DNA of 64,000 bases from Stenotrophomonas sp. Marseille-Q4652 (GTDB lineage: Bacteria > Pseudomonadota > Gammaproteobacteria > Xanthomonadales > Xanthomonadaceae): contig NZ_CAKAKE010000001.1 in the NCBI RefSeq assembly GCF_916618915.1, positions 124,001-188,000 of the forward strand. The letters are read 5' to 3'. The position numbers and the translations under genes are program-made. Positions 17,249 to 26,125 of the stretch are shown here, in pieces. The notes beneath the pieces were generated by a model. It saw only the letters and a list, made by a program, of their open reading frames with translations, was not told the DNA's origin and did no database searches. The stretch's first letter is position 1; every line of letters starts with the position of its first letter.

Positions 17249-17725
17249 TCAGCCGCGGACCGGCCTGGGTGATATCCAGCAGGTGATGGCGATGCTGCAC
17301 ACCAGCTGCCGCGCCTCGTCGTGCAGTTCCACCGGGACCTTGACCTCGTAACCTTCCGTGCTTTCCTGCAGCGGCGCGGCCAGCCGTGCGGTGGCAGTGA
17401 TCGTGCCCTGCGCCTTCTTCAGGTAGGCCACCTGCATGCCCTTGGGGATCCAGCGCATGCCGGCCGGGGTGCTGGCATCAACCATGATCCCCATCACCAG
17501 CTCGGCCAGGTTGCACAGCGCGATCGCATGCACCGTGCCGATATGGTTGGTTACCCGTCGGCGATGCTGGATCTGGCCCACGCACAGGCCCGGTTCCAGC
17601 CGCTCGATGCGCGGGGCAATGCTGCCGAAGTAGGGCGCCTTCGCGCACACCATACGGGTAAACAGCCACTTGCCGCCCGGCCTGTCCTGAAGGCGCCGGT
17701 ACAGCGCCAGTACCTTGCTTGCCAT
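17249..17725 (-). CDS. DUF4442 hotdog-fold protein (PaaI thioesterase-like)
   Basis: A 158-residue protein with a hotdog fold: RRRVTNHIGTVHAIALCNLA corresponds to the N-H-x-G-T-V-H-A active-site helix of DUF4442/PaaI-type thioesterases, followed by strands AYLKKAQGTITATARL and EGYEVKVPVELHDEARQLV. Probably an acyl-CoA or acyl-carrier thioesterase of unknown substrate. It lies downstream of fadE on the same strand, but a strong terminator (17739-17776) separates them. Confidence 0.8.
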   Translation of the reverse strand: MASKVLALYRRLQDRPGGKWLFTRMVCAKAPYFGSIAPRIERLEPGLCVGQIQHRRRVTNHIGTVHAIALCNLAELVMGIMVDASTPAGMRWIPKGMQVAYLKKAQGTITATARLAAPLQESTEGYEVKVPVELHDEARQLVCSIAITCWISPRPVRG

Positions 17726-17738
17726 GTCTTTCCCTCCC

Positions 17739-17776
17739 CAAAAATGGGAACGGCGGGCATTGTGCCCGCCGTTCCC
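17739..17776 (-). terminator. Terminator of the hydrolase-fadE operon
   Basis: Perfect 14-bp stem GGGAACGGCGGGCA / TGCCCGCCGTTCCC with loop TTG; on the minus strand it is followed by ATTTTTGGGG. Lies just after the fadE stop. Confidence 0.9.
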
Positions 17777-17796
17777 GGTTCAACCGTGTTGCTGGA

Positions 17797-20271
17797 TCAC
17801 GCCGCCTGCTGCGAGCGCTGGTGGCCCGGCAGGTCGTAATAGCTGGCCGCGCGCAGTTCGTGCGGATCGAAGTCATCGACACTGATGGTGTCCATGATGA
17901 TCGCGCGCAGCTCTTCGAGCTGCTTGCGCTCGTCGGCGGTAATGACGTTCGCGGCGACGGCGGCGTCGAGCTGGGCCGGGAAGTCCAGCGCCTTGACCTG
18001 GCCGGTCTTGAGCGCCTTGAGCAGCTTGCGCTCCACCGGCTCGGCAGCGATGGCCTTCTCCAGGTAGCTGGCGATGCGGCCGCCCGGGTTGTTCTCGCAC
18101 GGGGTCAGGAACACGCCACGGGCCAGGCTGTCACGGGCCGGGTTGGCCGACATCAGCAGCGAGGCGACGCGATGGCCCAGGCGGTCGCCCGGGGCTTCGG
18201 CGCGACGGCCGAGCGGGAAGATCAGCGCCCACATCAGCCAGCCGATTGGACGGATCGGGAAGTTGCGCAGCGCACCGGACAGCGATTCCTCGATCTTGTG
18301 CACGCTGTCATGGAAAGCCCAGGCCAGCAGCGGCTGTTCGGCCACCGGTGCGCCTTCGTCGTGGTAGCGCTTGACCATCGCGCTGGTCATGTAGATGTGG
18401 CTGAGCACGTCGCCGAGGCGACCGGACAGGCCTTCCTTGAACTTCAGCTTGCCGCCGAGGGTCATCATCGAGATGTCGGCCATCAGCGCCAGATTGGCCG
18501 AGTAACGGTCCAGCTTGCGGAAGTAACGGCGGGTATAGGCATCGCCCGGGGCGGCGCCGAAGCGCGAGCCAGTCAGGCCGAACCAGAACGAGCGCACGGC
18601 GTTGGAAATGCCGAAGCGGATGTGGCCGAACAGGCTGGCGTCGAAGTCACGCAGGCCGACCTTGCGGTCCGGCTCCTGGGCGGCCTTCATTTCCTTCAGT
18701 ACCCACGGATGGCACAGGATCGCGCCCTGGCCGAAGATCAGCAGCGAGCGGGTCATGATGTTGGCGCCTTCGACGGTGATGCCGATCGGGCTGGCCTGCC
18801 AGGCGCGGCCGGCGAAGTTGCGCGGCCCCAGGATGATGCCCTTGCCGCCGACGATGTCCATCACGTCGGAGATCACTTCGCGGGCCATGCTGGTGCAGTG
18901 GTACTTGGCAATGGCCGACGGCACCGACGGCACGTCGCCACGGTCAACCGCAGCGGCAGTGGCCTGGGCCAACGCGCTGATCTTGTAGGCCTTGCCGCCG
19001 ATGCGGGCCAGTGCTTCCTCCACGCCCTCGAAGCGGCCGACCGACAGGCCGAACTGCTTGCGGATGCGCGCGTAGGCACCGGTCACCACCGCACCGGCCT
19101 TGGCGCCACCGGAACCGGTGGACGGCAGGGTGATCGAGCGGCCCACGGCCAGGCACTCGTTGAGCATGTTCCAGCCGAGGCCGCGCTTGTCCGGGCCACC
19201 GATGATCTGGCTCAGCGGGATGAAGACATCCTTGCCGCGGATCGGGCCGTTCTGGAAGGTCGAGTTCAGCGGGAAGTGGCGGCGGCCGATCTGCACGCCG
19301 TCGGTGTCACGCGGCAGCAGTGCCAGGGTGATGCCGATGTCCTCGACGTCGCCCAGCAGTTTGTCGGGGTCGTACATGCGGAAGGCCAGGCCGATCAGCG
19401 TGGCGACCGGGGCCAGGGTGATGTAGCGCTTGTCGAAGGTCAGCTTCAGGCCGAGCACTTCCTCGCCCTTCCACATGCCCTTGCAGACGATGCCGTAGTC
19501 CGGGATCGAGGTGGCGTCCGAGCCGGCGAACGGGCCGGTCAGGCCGAAGCAGGGCACTTCCTGGCCGACGGCCAGGCGCGGCAGGTAGTAGTCCTTCTGT
19601 TCCTGGGTGCCGTAGTGGTTGAGCAGTTCACCCGGGCCAAGCGAGTTGGGCACACCGACAGTGGAGGACACCACCGAGGAGATCGAGGCCAGCTTCTGGA
19701 TCACCTTGTGGTGGGCAAGCGCCGAGAAGCCCAGACCGCCGTACTCCTTCGGGATGATCATGCCGAAGAACTTGTTCTTCTTGATGAACTCCCACATTTC
19801 CGGCGGCAGGTCCGCGTGCACGTGGGTGATCTGGAAGTCGTTGGTCATCCGGCACAGCTCTTCCACCGGGCCATCGAGGAAGGCCTGTTCCTCGGCGGTG
19901 AGCTGCGGCTTGGGATAGTTCAGCAGGATGTTCCAGTCCGGGTCACCGGTGAACAGCTGGCCTTCGAAACCCACCGAGCCGGTTTCCAGCGCGATGCGCT
20001 CGGTCTGCGACAACGGCGGCAGCACCTTGCGGAAGAACGACATGAAAGGGGCGCTGATCAGCGGCTTGCGCAGGAACGGCAGCAGCACCGGGATGCTGAT
20101 CACCGCGACGATGATCGCGGCTACCAGGGTGGCGGTCTGGTTGATCGGCGCGAACCAGCAGGCCGCCAGCAGCGCGGCGCTGATAAGCGTCCATGCCACG
20201 AGGCGCATGCGGTGGTGGGCGACGAATGCGCCCGCCAACACGATGGCGATGAAGGGAACGATGATGCTCAT
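17797..20271 (-). CDS. fadE: Acyl-CoA dehydrogenase FadE
   Basis: An 824-residue, FadE-type acyl-CoA dehydrogenase, the first step of fatty acid beta-oxidation. It has two N-terminal membrane helices (IVPFIAIVLAGAFVAH; AWTLISAALLAACWFAP plus the next segment), then the dehydrogenase core (FFGMIIPKEYGGLGFSALAH, CFGLTGPFAGSDATSIPDYG, LTFDKRYITLAPVATLIGLA) and the long C-terminal FadE-specific extension. The length matches E. coli FadE. ATG 20271 overlaps the stop of the upstream hydrolase by 4 bases, so the pair is one operon. Confidence 0.95.
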   Translation of the reverse strand: MSIIVPFIAIVLAGAFVAHHRMRLVAWTLISAALLAACWFAPINQTATLVAAIIVAVISIPVLLPFLRKPLISAPFMSFFRKVLPPLSQTERIALETGSVGFEGQLFTGDPDWNILLNYPKPQLTAEEQAFLDGPVEELCRMTNDFQITHVHADLPPEMWEFIKKNKFFGMIIPKEYGGLGFSALAHHKVIQKLASISSVVSSTVGVPNSLGPGELLNHYGTQEQKDYYLPRLAVGQEVPCFGLTGPFAGSDATSIPDYGIVCKGMWKGEEVLGLKLTFDKRYITLAPVATLIGLAFRMYDPDKLLGDVEDIGITLALLPRDTDGVQIGRRHFPLNSTFQNGPIRGKDVFIPLSQIIGGPDKRGLGWNMLNECLAVGRSITLPSTGSGGAKAGAVVTGAYARIRKQFGLSVGRFEGVEEALARIGGKAYKISALAQATAAAVDRGDVPSVPSAIAKYHCTSMAREVISDVMDIVGGKGIILGPRNFAGRAWQASPIGITVEGANIMTRSLLIFGQGAILCHPWVLKEMKAAQEPDRKVGLRDFDASLFGHIRFGISNAVRSFWFGLTGSRFGAAPGDAYTRRYFRKLDRYSANLALMADISMMTLGGKLKFKEGLSGRLGDVLSHIYMTSAMVKRYHDEGAPVAEQPLLAWAFHDSVHKIEESLSGALRNFPIRPIGWLMWALIFPLGRRAEAPGDRLGHRVASLLMSANPARDSLARGVFLTPCENNPGGRIASYLEKAIAAEPVERKLLKALKTGQVKALDFPAQLDAAVAANVITADERKQLEELRAIIMDTISVDDFDPHELRAASYYDLPGHQRSQQAA

Positions 20272-21185
20272 TGGCTTGCTCCGGTAACGTGCTCGATGGT
20301 GGCGGACGGTGCAACGGCCGAAACCGTCGGCAGGGCGTCCAGGTAATGCAACACAGTGGCGGTAAAAGCGTCGTTGTCATCGCCGGCCACCATGTGCGTG
20401 GCGTCCGGCAGGTGCACATGCGTGGCATGCGGCACCAGTGACAGGAATTCGTTGACGGTCTGCGGCGAGACCAGGTCGCTGCGCCCCCCGCTGACCAGCA
20501 ATACGGGGCACTGTACCTTGCGCGCGGCATCGGCCAGAGCGTCCTGGTGCTGCTCGGCATCGCGGGCCAGCTCGTCGACCAGACGCGGATCCCAGTGCCA
20601 GGTCCAGCGACCGTCGGCGGTGGGCCGCAACAGCGCACGCAGTGAGTCCTCGCTCTTGCGCGGGCGGTGCGGCAGGTAGGCGGCAACCGCGTCTGCTGCT
20701 TCGGCGAGCGAGGCAAAGCCGCGCGGGTGGGCGGTCATGAAGGCCAGGATGCGCTCCACGCCACGGGTTTCCCAGCGCGGGGTGATGTCGACCAGCACCA
20801 TCGCTGAGAACAGGCCCGGCCAACGCGACTCGGCCACCAGGCCGAACAACCCGCCCATGGACGCGGCGACCAGCACCGGTGGATGCGGCATCTCACCGGC
20901 GACCACGATCACGTCATCAGCGAACTGCTCCGGGGTGTACCTCAGTTCCGGTGCATTCCAGTCCGATTCGCCGTGGCCGCGCGCGTCATAACTCACGGTC
21001 GGATAGCCGCTGGCCGAGAGCGCGGAGATGGTGCCGGTCCATGCGCCGCGGGTCTGGCCGAAACCATGGGCGAACAGCACGGGCCGACGGGTGCCTGGAG
21101 TGCGTGTGGCGGCCAGCGACAGGTCCTGCGCACCTTCGAGACGAAGTTCATCGGGCACGACAATGGTGGTGGCGGAATTGACCAT
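20268..21185 (-). CDS. Alpha/beta hydrolase
   Basis: A 305-residue alpha/beta hydrolase. The oxyanion-hole segment LFAHGFGQTRGAW, strand YDARGHGESDW, nucleophile elbow VAASMGGLFG (Ser), acid region LLVSGGRSDLVSP and catalytic His in LPDATHMVAGDDND are all visible. Probably an esterase or thioesterase for acyl substrates, given the overlapping fadE and the divergent TetR gene. ATG 21185 begins only five bases after a good -10 element (see 21191-21220), so the mRNA may be leaderless. Longer in-frame starts would run into the regulator gene on the other strand. Confidence 0.88.
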   Translation of the reverse strand: MVNSATTIVVPDELRLEGAQDLSLAATRTPGTRRPVLFAHGFGQTRGAWTGTISALSASGYPTVSYDARGHGESDWNAPELRYTPEQFADDVIVVAGEMPHPPVLVAASMGGLFGLVAESRWPGLFSAMVLVDITPRWETRGVERILAFMTAHPRGFASLAEAADAVAAYLPHRPRKSEDSLRALLRPTADGRWTWHWDPRLVDELARDAEQHQDALADAARKVQCPVLLVSGGRSDLVSPQTVNEFLSLVPHATHVHLPDATHMVAGDDNDAFTATVLHYLDALPTVSAVAPSATIEHVTGASQ

Positions 21186-21233
21186 ACCTAATGGTATGGA
21201 TCGCCTTGTTGGCGTGTCAATACTGTTCAGTAT
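21182..21233. promoter_or_regulatory. Two palindromic operators, probable TetR-family binding sites
   Basis: Two sites share the form ATAC-N6-GTAT: 21184-21197 inside the larger palindrome CCATACC-TAAT-GGTATGG (21182-21199), and 21220-21233 (ATACTG-TT-CAGTAT). Their centres are 36 bases apart. The first covers the -10 and start codon of the hydrolase gene and the second touches its -35, so binding would repress that operon; the divergent tetR gene begins 85 bases beyond the second site and may be autoregulated. Confidence 0.6.
21191..21220 (-). promoter_or_regulatory. Promoter of the hydrolase-fadE operon, probably leaderless
   Basis: Minus strand: -35 TTGACA (plus 21215-21220), 18-base spacer, -10 TACCAT (plus 21191-21196). 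The start codon ATG (21185-21183) lies five bases past the -10, where transcription would normally begin. Both elements overlap or abut the palindromes listed next. Confidence 0.55.
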
Positions 21234-21318
21234 GGAAAACAGGAGTAGTGCTTGATGAACAGGGAGAATTACAGTCCGGCATACTGCAACCAACCCCAGC
21301 GTATGGTTAAATCGGGCA

Positions 21319-21918
21319 ATGAACGAATCTTCTGCGTCATCGGGGGAGGCGCGAGGCGGCCGCAACAGCCGACTCAGTGCCGAAGACTGGGCCCAGGCGG
21401 CTCTGGATCTCATTGCCGAGCAGGGCGTGGGCGCGGTCGCGGTCGAACCGCTGGCCCGACGCCTCGGCGTGACCAAGGGCAGCTTCTATTGGCACTTCCC
21501 GTCGCGGGACGCGCTGCTGCAGGCAGCACTTGAGCGCTGGGAACTGTTCGAACAGGAAAACGTGTTTGGCAGCCTGGAAGATGTGGCTGATCCTCGTGCA
21601 CGCCTGCGCGCGCTGTTCCAGCTGGTTGCCCACGAAGTCACGCCGCACGTCATCTACAGCGAACTGCTCAAGGCGCTGGATCACCCGATGGTGCGCCCGG
21701 TGATCGACCGCGTTTCGCAACGTCGACTTGAATACTTGGTCGCCTCGTTCCGCCAGGCCGGCCTGAGTTCCACCGACGCCCGCCATCGCGCGCGCCTGGC
21801 CTACGCCGCTTACGTCGGCTTCCTGCAACTGTCGCTGCAGCTGCAGCAGCCCAAGCAGGCCCGCGAGGACTTCGAGGCCTACGTCGAGCACGTCATCGAG
21901 ACCCTGATCCCGGGCTGA
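21319..21918 (+). CDS. TetR/AcrR-family transcriptional repressor
   Basis: A 199-residue regulator. The N-terminal HTH of the TetR type is clear: WAQAALDLIAEQGVGAVAVE, then RRLGVTKGSFYWHFPSRDAL, with the signature KGSFYWHF. The C-terminal ligand-binding domain is helical and not diagnostic. It is divergent from a hydrolase-fadE operon whose promoter contains two matched palindromes, so it most likely controls that operon in response to an acyl-CoA or similar ligand (inference by analogy with PsrA and FadR-type TetR regulators). A GC stem (CCCGGGC/GCCCGGG) spans its stop codon. Confidence 0.9.
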   Translation: MNESSASSGEARGGRNSRLSAEDWAQAALDLIAEQGVGAVAVEPLARRLGVTKGSFYWHFPSRDALLQAALERWELFEQENVFGSLEDVADPRARLRALFQLVAHEVTPHVIYSELLKALDHPMVRPVIDRVSQRRLEYLVASFRQAGLSSTDARHRARLAYAAYVGFLQLSLQLQQPKQAREDFEAYVEHVIETLIPG

Positions 21919-22025
21919 GGCCCGGGCGCTTACCGTTGATCTGAATCCCATGTGTTCCTGGCAAGTCCGGGAGCATGGCGCGTGCCTGTGTTCCCGTGTT
22001 GTCGAGCACGCCGATTCTAGGACCC

Positions 22026-22059
22026 AATAAAAAAACCACGGCCCTTGCGGGCCGTGGTT
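22026..22059 (-). terminator. Intrinsic terminator of the TonB-dependent receptor gene
   Basis: 11-bp stem AACCACGGCCC / GGGCCGTGGTT with loop TTGC; on the minus strand followed by a T-run ending in ATTGGG. Confidence 0.9.
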
Positions 22060-22091
22060 CAGGCGTTACTACTGCCAGATCGCGCGTGCGA

Positions 22092-24926
22092 TCAGAACTT
22101 CTGGGTGTACTTCATGTAGACGAACTGACCGATGTCGAAGCCACCGTAGTACGGGAACTGCGAGTTCGGGGCGGTGAACATGATCGGACCCCTGTGGTCG
22201 AACACGTTGTTGGCACCGACCGCAACGGTCGCGTTCCACGGTGCCTTCCAGCTGACCTGCAGGTCGTGGAAGGTGTTGCTGCCGACGCGGCGGACCGGAT
22301 CGGTCACGCCGTTGGCGTAACGGTCAGGATCGGTACACGGACGGGCCGCGATGCACGACTCCTTCATGCCGGAGTAGTAACGCGAGGTCCAGTTCACCGA
22401 GAAATCGCCCAGCGACCAGTTGATGCCCAGGTTGGAGCGGGTGCGGAAGAAGCCTGCATCACCCACGCGGCCAATCATGATGTCGTTGCCGTCGGGGTCC
22501 TGGCCGGACTGGTCGTACTTGACGACGTAGGTGTTCTGCCAGTCGATGGAGAACTGGCCGAACGAGTACTCCGGCAGGCGATACTTGACGCCGAAGTCGA
22601 AGCCTTCGGTTTCCATCTTGCCGAGGTTGGCCAGGCCATAGAACATGCTGGTGATGTGGCCGTCGGCAGCGCGGTTGATCTGACCCACTGCGCAACGCGA
22701 CGCGTCGCCGCGGACGTAGCAGTCAGCCAGGATGCGATCAACGCTGTCCTCGATGATCATGTCCTCGATTTCGTAGTGGTACCAATCGAGGTTCAGGTCC
22801 AGGCCGTCGACCCACTGCGGGCTCCACACGATGCCAACCGTGGTGCTTTCGGACTTCTCCGGCAGCAGGTTCGGGTTGGAACCATTGAAGAACTGGTCCG
22901 GGGTCTGGCACGGCCAGCCGGTGCAGGGCACCAGGCCCTGGCCCAGCTGCACGTAGTTGGCCGGGACGCCGGCAGCAGTACAGGCAGCGCTGCCAGCCAC
23001 CGAGCCCGGGACGCCGACCGAGCACGGATCGGTGTAGTACTCGAAGCTGCCGCCGGTGCCGCCGTAGAGGTTGGCGATGGACGGAGCGCGGAAGCCTTCA
23101 GCCCAGGTGCCGCGGACCAGCAGGTTCTCGGTCGGACGCCACACCAGGCCAAACTTGGAGTTCAGCGTGTCGCCGAAGTTGTTGTAGTCCGAGTAACGGG
23201 TGGCGGCGTTGATGGTCAGTTCCTTGGCGCCTGCCACATCGGCCAGGATCGGAACATTCAACTCCAGATAGACTTCATCCAGCTCATAGGAGCCTGCGGT
23301 GGTGGTCGCCGGCAGGCCGGTGTACTCACCCGACTGCGAGAAGGCGTCCGGCACGAAGCGGCCGGTTTCCTCGCGGTGTTCCACGCCCACTGCAAAGCCC
23401 AGTTCGCCGGCCGGCAGGGTCACGATCGAACCCGACAGGTCAGCGGTGTAGCTGGTGGTCTTGGTGACGCCGGTGTCGGTGTAGTACGGGAACAGGAAGT
23501 TCTGGACGTCCGGATCAGCCAGCGAGCCCGGGCCAGCCACGCCGTACGGCAGCAGCGGATTCCAGGCGTAGCAGCCGTCGATCGGGTCGGCGGCGGTGCC
23601 GCAGCGCGCCACGCCATTGGCGTCGATGAACGACTCACCCAGTGCCTGACGCGAAGCGATCAGGCTCATGTCGCCGTGACCGGTCTTGGCGATCTGGTTG
23701 CGGTTGTACAGCGCGCCCACGCTCCAGTCGAAGGTGCGCTCGCCGACTTCGAAGTAGCCGCTCAGGTTCGGGACGAAGCGGACAGTGTCCAGCTTGCTGT
23801 CGGTGGTGCGCGGCACTTCCCACAGGCGGCGGCGGAAGGTGATGTCCGAGCCGATCGGGTTGAACACGCTGTCAGCGGACAACGGGGTGTCGAACGCAGC
23901 GGACTGGTACGGATAGCCGGCCACCTGCTGCAGCGTGTTGCGCTGGTTGTACAGGATGTCCGCGTTGAACGTGACCTTGTCGGTCAGGTCGTAGTTGGCG
24001 TTGACGTAGATCGACTTACGCTCGATGGCGGTGGCCGCCATCATCTGCTCGTTGGAGTTGGCGTTGTAATCGGCGGTGTGCGGCACGTAGTCCGCGAGAT
24101 TGGCCGGATTGCCGCCCGGACGCAGGGTGCAGAAGGTAGTGGCGCCGCCCGGTCCGCACGGACCGGACCAGCTGCCGTTCTGGCTCACCGCGCTCCAGCC
24201 CGAACCCGGGTAGTCCGGACCGGCGTTGCCGTCCTTCGCGTACCAGCGATCCTTGGCCCACACTGCATCCTGGTTGTAGTACTCGGCGCTCAGGGTCACG
24301 CCGCCGCGCTCACCATCGGCACCAATGGTGATCGAGTACTGCTCGGTGTCACCGTCGCCCTCGCCGTACTGGCCGAAGTAGACCTGGGCTTCAGCACCGT
24401 CGAAGCGCTTGCGGGTGATCACGTTGACCACGCCGGCGATGGCGTCGGAGCCGTAGATCGAGGATGCACCATCCTTCAGGATCTCGATGCGCTCGATGGC
24501 CGACATCGGGATCTGGCTCAGATCCTGCAGGCCAGAGGTGGTGGCGCCCAGGCGCTTGCCGTTCATCAGCACCAGGGTGCGGGTGGCGCCCAGGTTGCGC
24601 AGGTCGACGTAGTAACCGCCGACGTTCTCGCCGGAGGCCAGCACTTCGGAACGGGCGATCGCCGGGGAGCCGGCCGAGGTCAGGTTCTGCAGGACGTCGG
24701 CCACGGAGGTAAAGCCCTGCTGCTCGAGGCTTTCACGGCTCAGCGTGAGAACCGGCTGCTGGTTTTCGATGTCCGCGCTGCGAATGCGCGAACCGGTGAC
24801 CTCGATGCGGTCCAGGGTGGTGGCACCGCTGCCGGTGTCCTGTGCAAAAGCGGGTGCGGCGGCGCCGGCGCCCGCGACAAGCGCGAACACAATGGCTTCA
24901 CGCAGCTTGCTGGTCTTGCAATTCAT
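22092..24926 (-). CDS. TonB-dependent outer membrane receptor
   Basis: A 944-residue receptor with a signal peptide (LREAIVFALVAGAGAAAPAFAQ), a plug domain (ATTLDRIEVTGSRIRSADIE, DVLQNLTSAG, the conserved DGASSIYGSDAIAGVVNVIT) and a C-terminal 22-strand barrel ending in an aromatic residue (FVYMKYTQKF). Several loop cysteine pairs are present (CGPGGATTFC, CTGWPC). ATG 24926 follows GGAGAGAGAGAGCTC; a longer frame lacks a signal peptide. Substrate is unknown: no TonB box identity, siderophore or carbohydrate gene nearby decides it. The next gene upstream, on the same strand, encodes a smaller predicted outer membrane protein, but a terminator lies between them. Confidence 0.93.
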   Translation of the reverse strand: MNCKTSKLREAIVFALVAGAGAAAPAFAQDTGSGATTLDRIEVTGSRIRSADIENQQPVLTLSRESLEQQGFTSVADVLQNLTSAGSPAIARSEVLASGENVGGYYVDLRNLGATRTLVLMNGKRLGATTSGLQDLSQIPMSAIERIEILKDGASSIYGSDAIAGVVNVITRKRFDGAEAQVYFGQYGEGDGDTEQYSITIGADGERGGVTLSAEYYNQDAVWAKDRWYAKDGNAGPDYPGSGWSAVSQNGSWSGPCGPGGATTFCTLRPGGNPANLADYVPHTADYNANSNEQMMAATAIERKSIYVNANYDLTDKVTFNADILYNQRNTLQQVAGYPYQSAAFDTPLSADSVFNPIGSDITFRRRLWEVPRTTDSKLDTVRFVPNLSGYFEVGERTFDWSVGALYNRNQIAKTGHGDMSLIASRQALGESFIDANGVARCGTAADPIDGCYAWNPLLPYGVAGPGSLADPDVQNFLFPYYTDTGVTKTTSYTADLSGSIVTLPAGELGFAVGVEHREETGRFVPDAFSQSGEYTGLPATTTAGSYELDEVYLELNVPILADVAGAKELTINAATRYSDYNNFGDTLNSKFGLVWRPTENLLVRGTWAEGFRAPSIANLYGGTGGSFEYYTDPCSVGVPGSVAGSAACTAAGVPANYVQLGQGLVPCTGWPCQTPDQFFNGSNPNLLPEKSESTTVGIVWSPQWVDGLDLNLDWYHYEIEDMIIEDSVDRILADCYVRGDASRCAVGQINRAADGHITSMFYGLANLGKMETEGFDFGVKYRLPEYSFGQFSIDWQNTYVVKYDQSGQDPDGNDIMIGRVGDAGFFRTRSNLGINWSLGDFSVNWTSRYYSGMKESCIAARPCTDPDRYANGVTDPVRRVGSNTFHDLQVSWKAPWNATVAVGANNVFDHRGPIMFTAPNSQFPYYGGFDIGQFVYMKYTQKF

Positions 24927-25099
24927 GAGCTCTCTCTCTCCAAGTAGGCTTGGATGTTTCGAAGGGTTTGGCCTGCGGTGGGCTGAAATGACAGTCCCAA
25001 ATACCGCCGGGTGACCCGATAGTAGCCATGTGCCCGCAAAAATTAAAGCTCTGTTAATCACGTTATGGGCGAGGCGTGGTATAAGGCATCGTCAGACAC

Positions 25100-25131
25100 A
25101 AAAAAAGCGCCCGGTAGGCGCTTTTTTTTTT
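25100..25131 (-). terminator. Intrinsic terminator of the 25150 gene
   Basis: Stem AGCGCC / GGCGCT with loop CGGTA flanked by seven A and nine or more T, so it works in either direction; on the minus strand it directly follows the stop at 25150. Confidence 0.9.
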
Positions 25132-25149
25132 GGCAAGTGGCGGGGCGGA

Positions 25150-26001
25150 CTAAAGATCCTGCTGGTACCTGACGTACGGCACCGTACCTTCGTCGTTGCT
25201 TTCGTTACGTGGTGCGAACGGGTTCTTTCCGCGGGTGATGACGTTTTCGGCACCCACGGTGAGCTGGCCGCTCCAAGGGGTACGCCAGGTCAGGCCCAGA
25301 CCCAGGCCTTCCCACTTGCCGGGTTTGCCCGGGGCGTCGACCACTCGCCCGATGATGTTGGCGCTGAAGGGGCCGTAGCCACCGCCAACGGTCAGGCTCT
25401 TGCTGTCCCACTCGTTGACCAGTGCCGGCGCGGCATCCGCCAGCGGCACCAGACGGGCCTTGGCGTAGGTGCCGCCGATCGAGACGAAGCCCTCGCTGCC
25501 AATGTTCTTCTGCCCGAAAACGGTCAGGTCGTTCTGTTCGACCTTCGAGGCGGGACTTTTGGTGCCGCCGGTCAGCCACGCGGGCAACACGTCGCGCCCG
25601 CTTCCGGCAGTCAGGCCAAGACGACCGCCGGGGCGATTGAAGCTGGTGGTCGCCGACAGGCGCCGTCCGGCGCGCGAATCATCCTCGTCACCGAGGCTGG
25701 CCAGCATGCACTGGCTCGCCAGCCCAGCGATGCTGCTGCCGCTACTGCTGCTGCACAGCAGGCCCAGCGAGTCGCCGGAGGACAGGCCGAAGGCGGCATC
25801 GAGCGAGTTGCGCCCGAAGTGCCAGCGGGCGCCACTGACCTGCTCGCCAGTCGGCTCCAGGTACAGTAGGGCCTCGACCTTGCCGCTGCCCTTGTTCCAC
25901 ACCGGGAGGACGGTGCCATCGCCCTTGCCCTGCGCGTGCGCGCCCGCGATCGCGCCGAGAGCGATCATCAGGGCTAGCGGCAGGCGGAGGAAGGAACGCA
26001 T
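25150..26001 (-). CDS. Exported protein of unknown function, probably an outer membrane barrel
   Basis: A 283-residue protein with a clear signal peptide (RSFLRLPLALMIALGAIAGA, then HAQG). The mature part is Gly/Ser-rich, with many short alternating strands and one Cys pair (LLCSSSS, SQCML). Its end (QLTVGAENVITRGKNPFAPR, then VPYVRYQQDL) looks like the last strands of a TonB-dependent receptor: compare TVAVGANNVFDHRG and VYMKYTQKF in the neighbouring receptor. I do not recognise the family. It could be a receptor-derived partial barrel or an accessory of the receptor. Confidence 0.65.
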   Translation of the reverse strand: MRSFLRLPLALMIALGAIAGAHAQGKGDGTVLPVWNKGSGKVEALLYLEPTGEQVSGARWHFGRNSLDAAFGLSSGDSLGLLCSSSSGSSIAGLASQCMLASLGDEDDSRAGRRLSATTSFNRPGGRLGLTAGSGRDVLPAWLTGGTKSPASKVEQNDLTVFGQKNIGSEGFVSIGGTYAKARLVPLADAAPALVNEWDSKSLTVGGGYGPFSANIIGRVVDAPGKPGKWEGLGLGLTWRTPWSGQLTVGAENVITRGKNPFAPRNESNDEGTVPYVRYQQDL

Positions 26002-26125
26002 GGGATATCTCAGACACCGGCAACGGCAGAAGGTTCCCGCAGGGACGGGTTCCTGATCCTAGTTCGTTTATGATTCCTTAACAAGTCCCGTCCTCCCCAG
26101 AACGCAACTCGTTGCCACCGTCACA

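Noticed and set aside
17719..20346. Long open frame on the plus strand opposite fadE (875 codons)
   Set aside because: fadE on the minus strand is unambiguous; the opposite frame has Arg/His/Gly/Gln-rich low-information sequence typical of antisense frames in high-GC genes.
21909..21926. GC stem CCCGGGC/GCCCGGG at the tetR stop as an intrinsic terminator
   Set aside because: Only seven pairs, spans the stop codon and has no T-run; left as a remark rather than a feature.
21975..24947. 990-codon open frame on the plus strand opposite the TonB-dependent receptor
   Set aside because: Antisense shadow of a well-supported receptor gene, with no recognisable domain or ribosome site.
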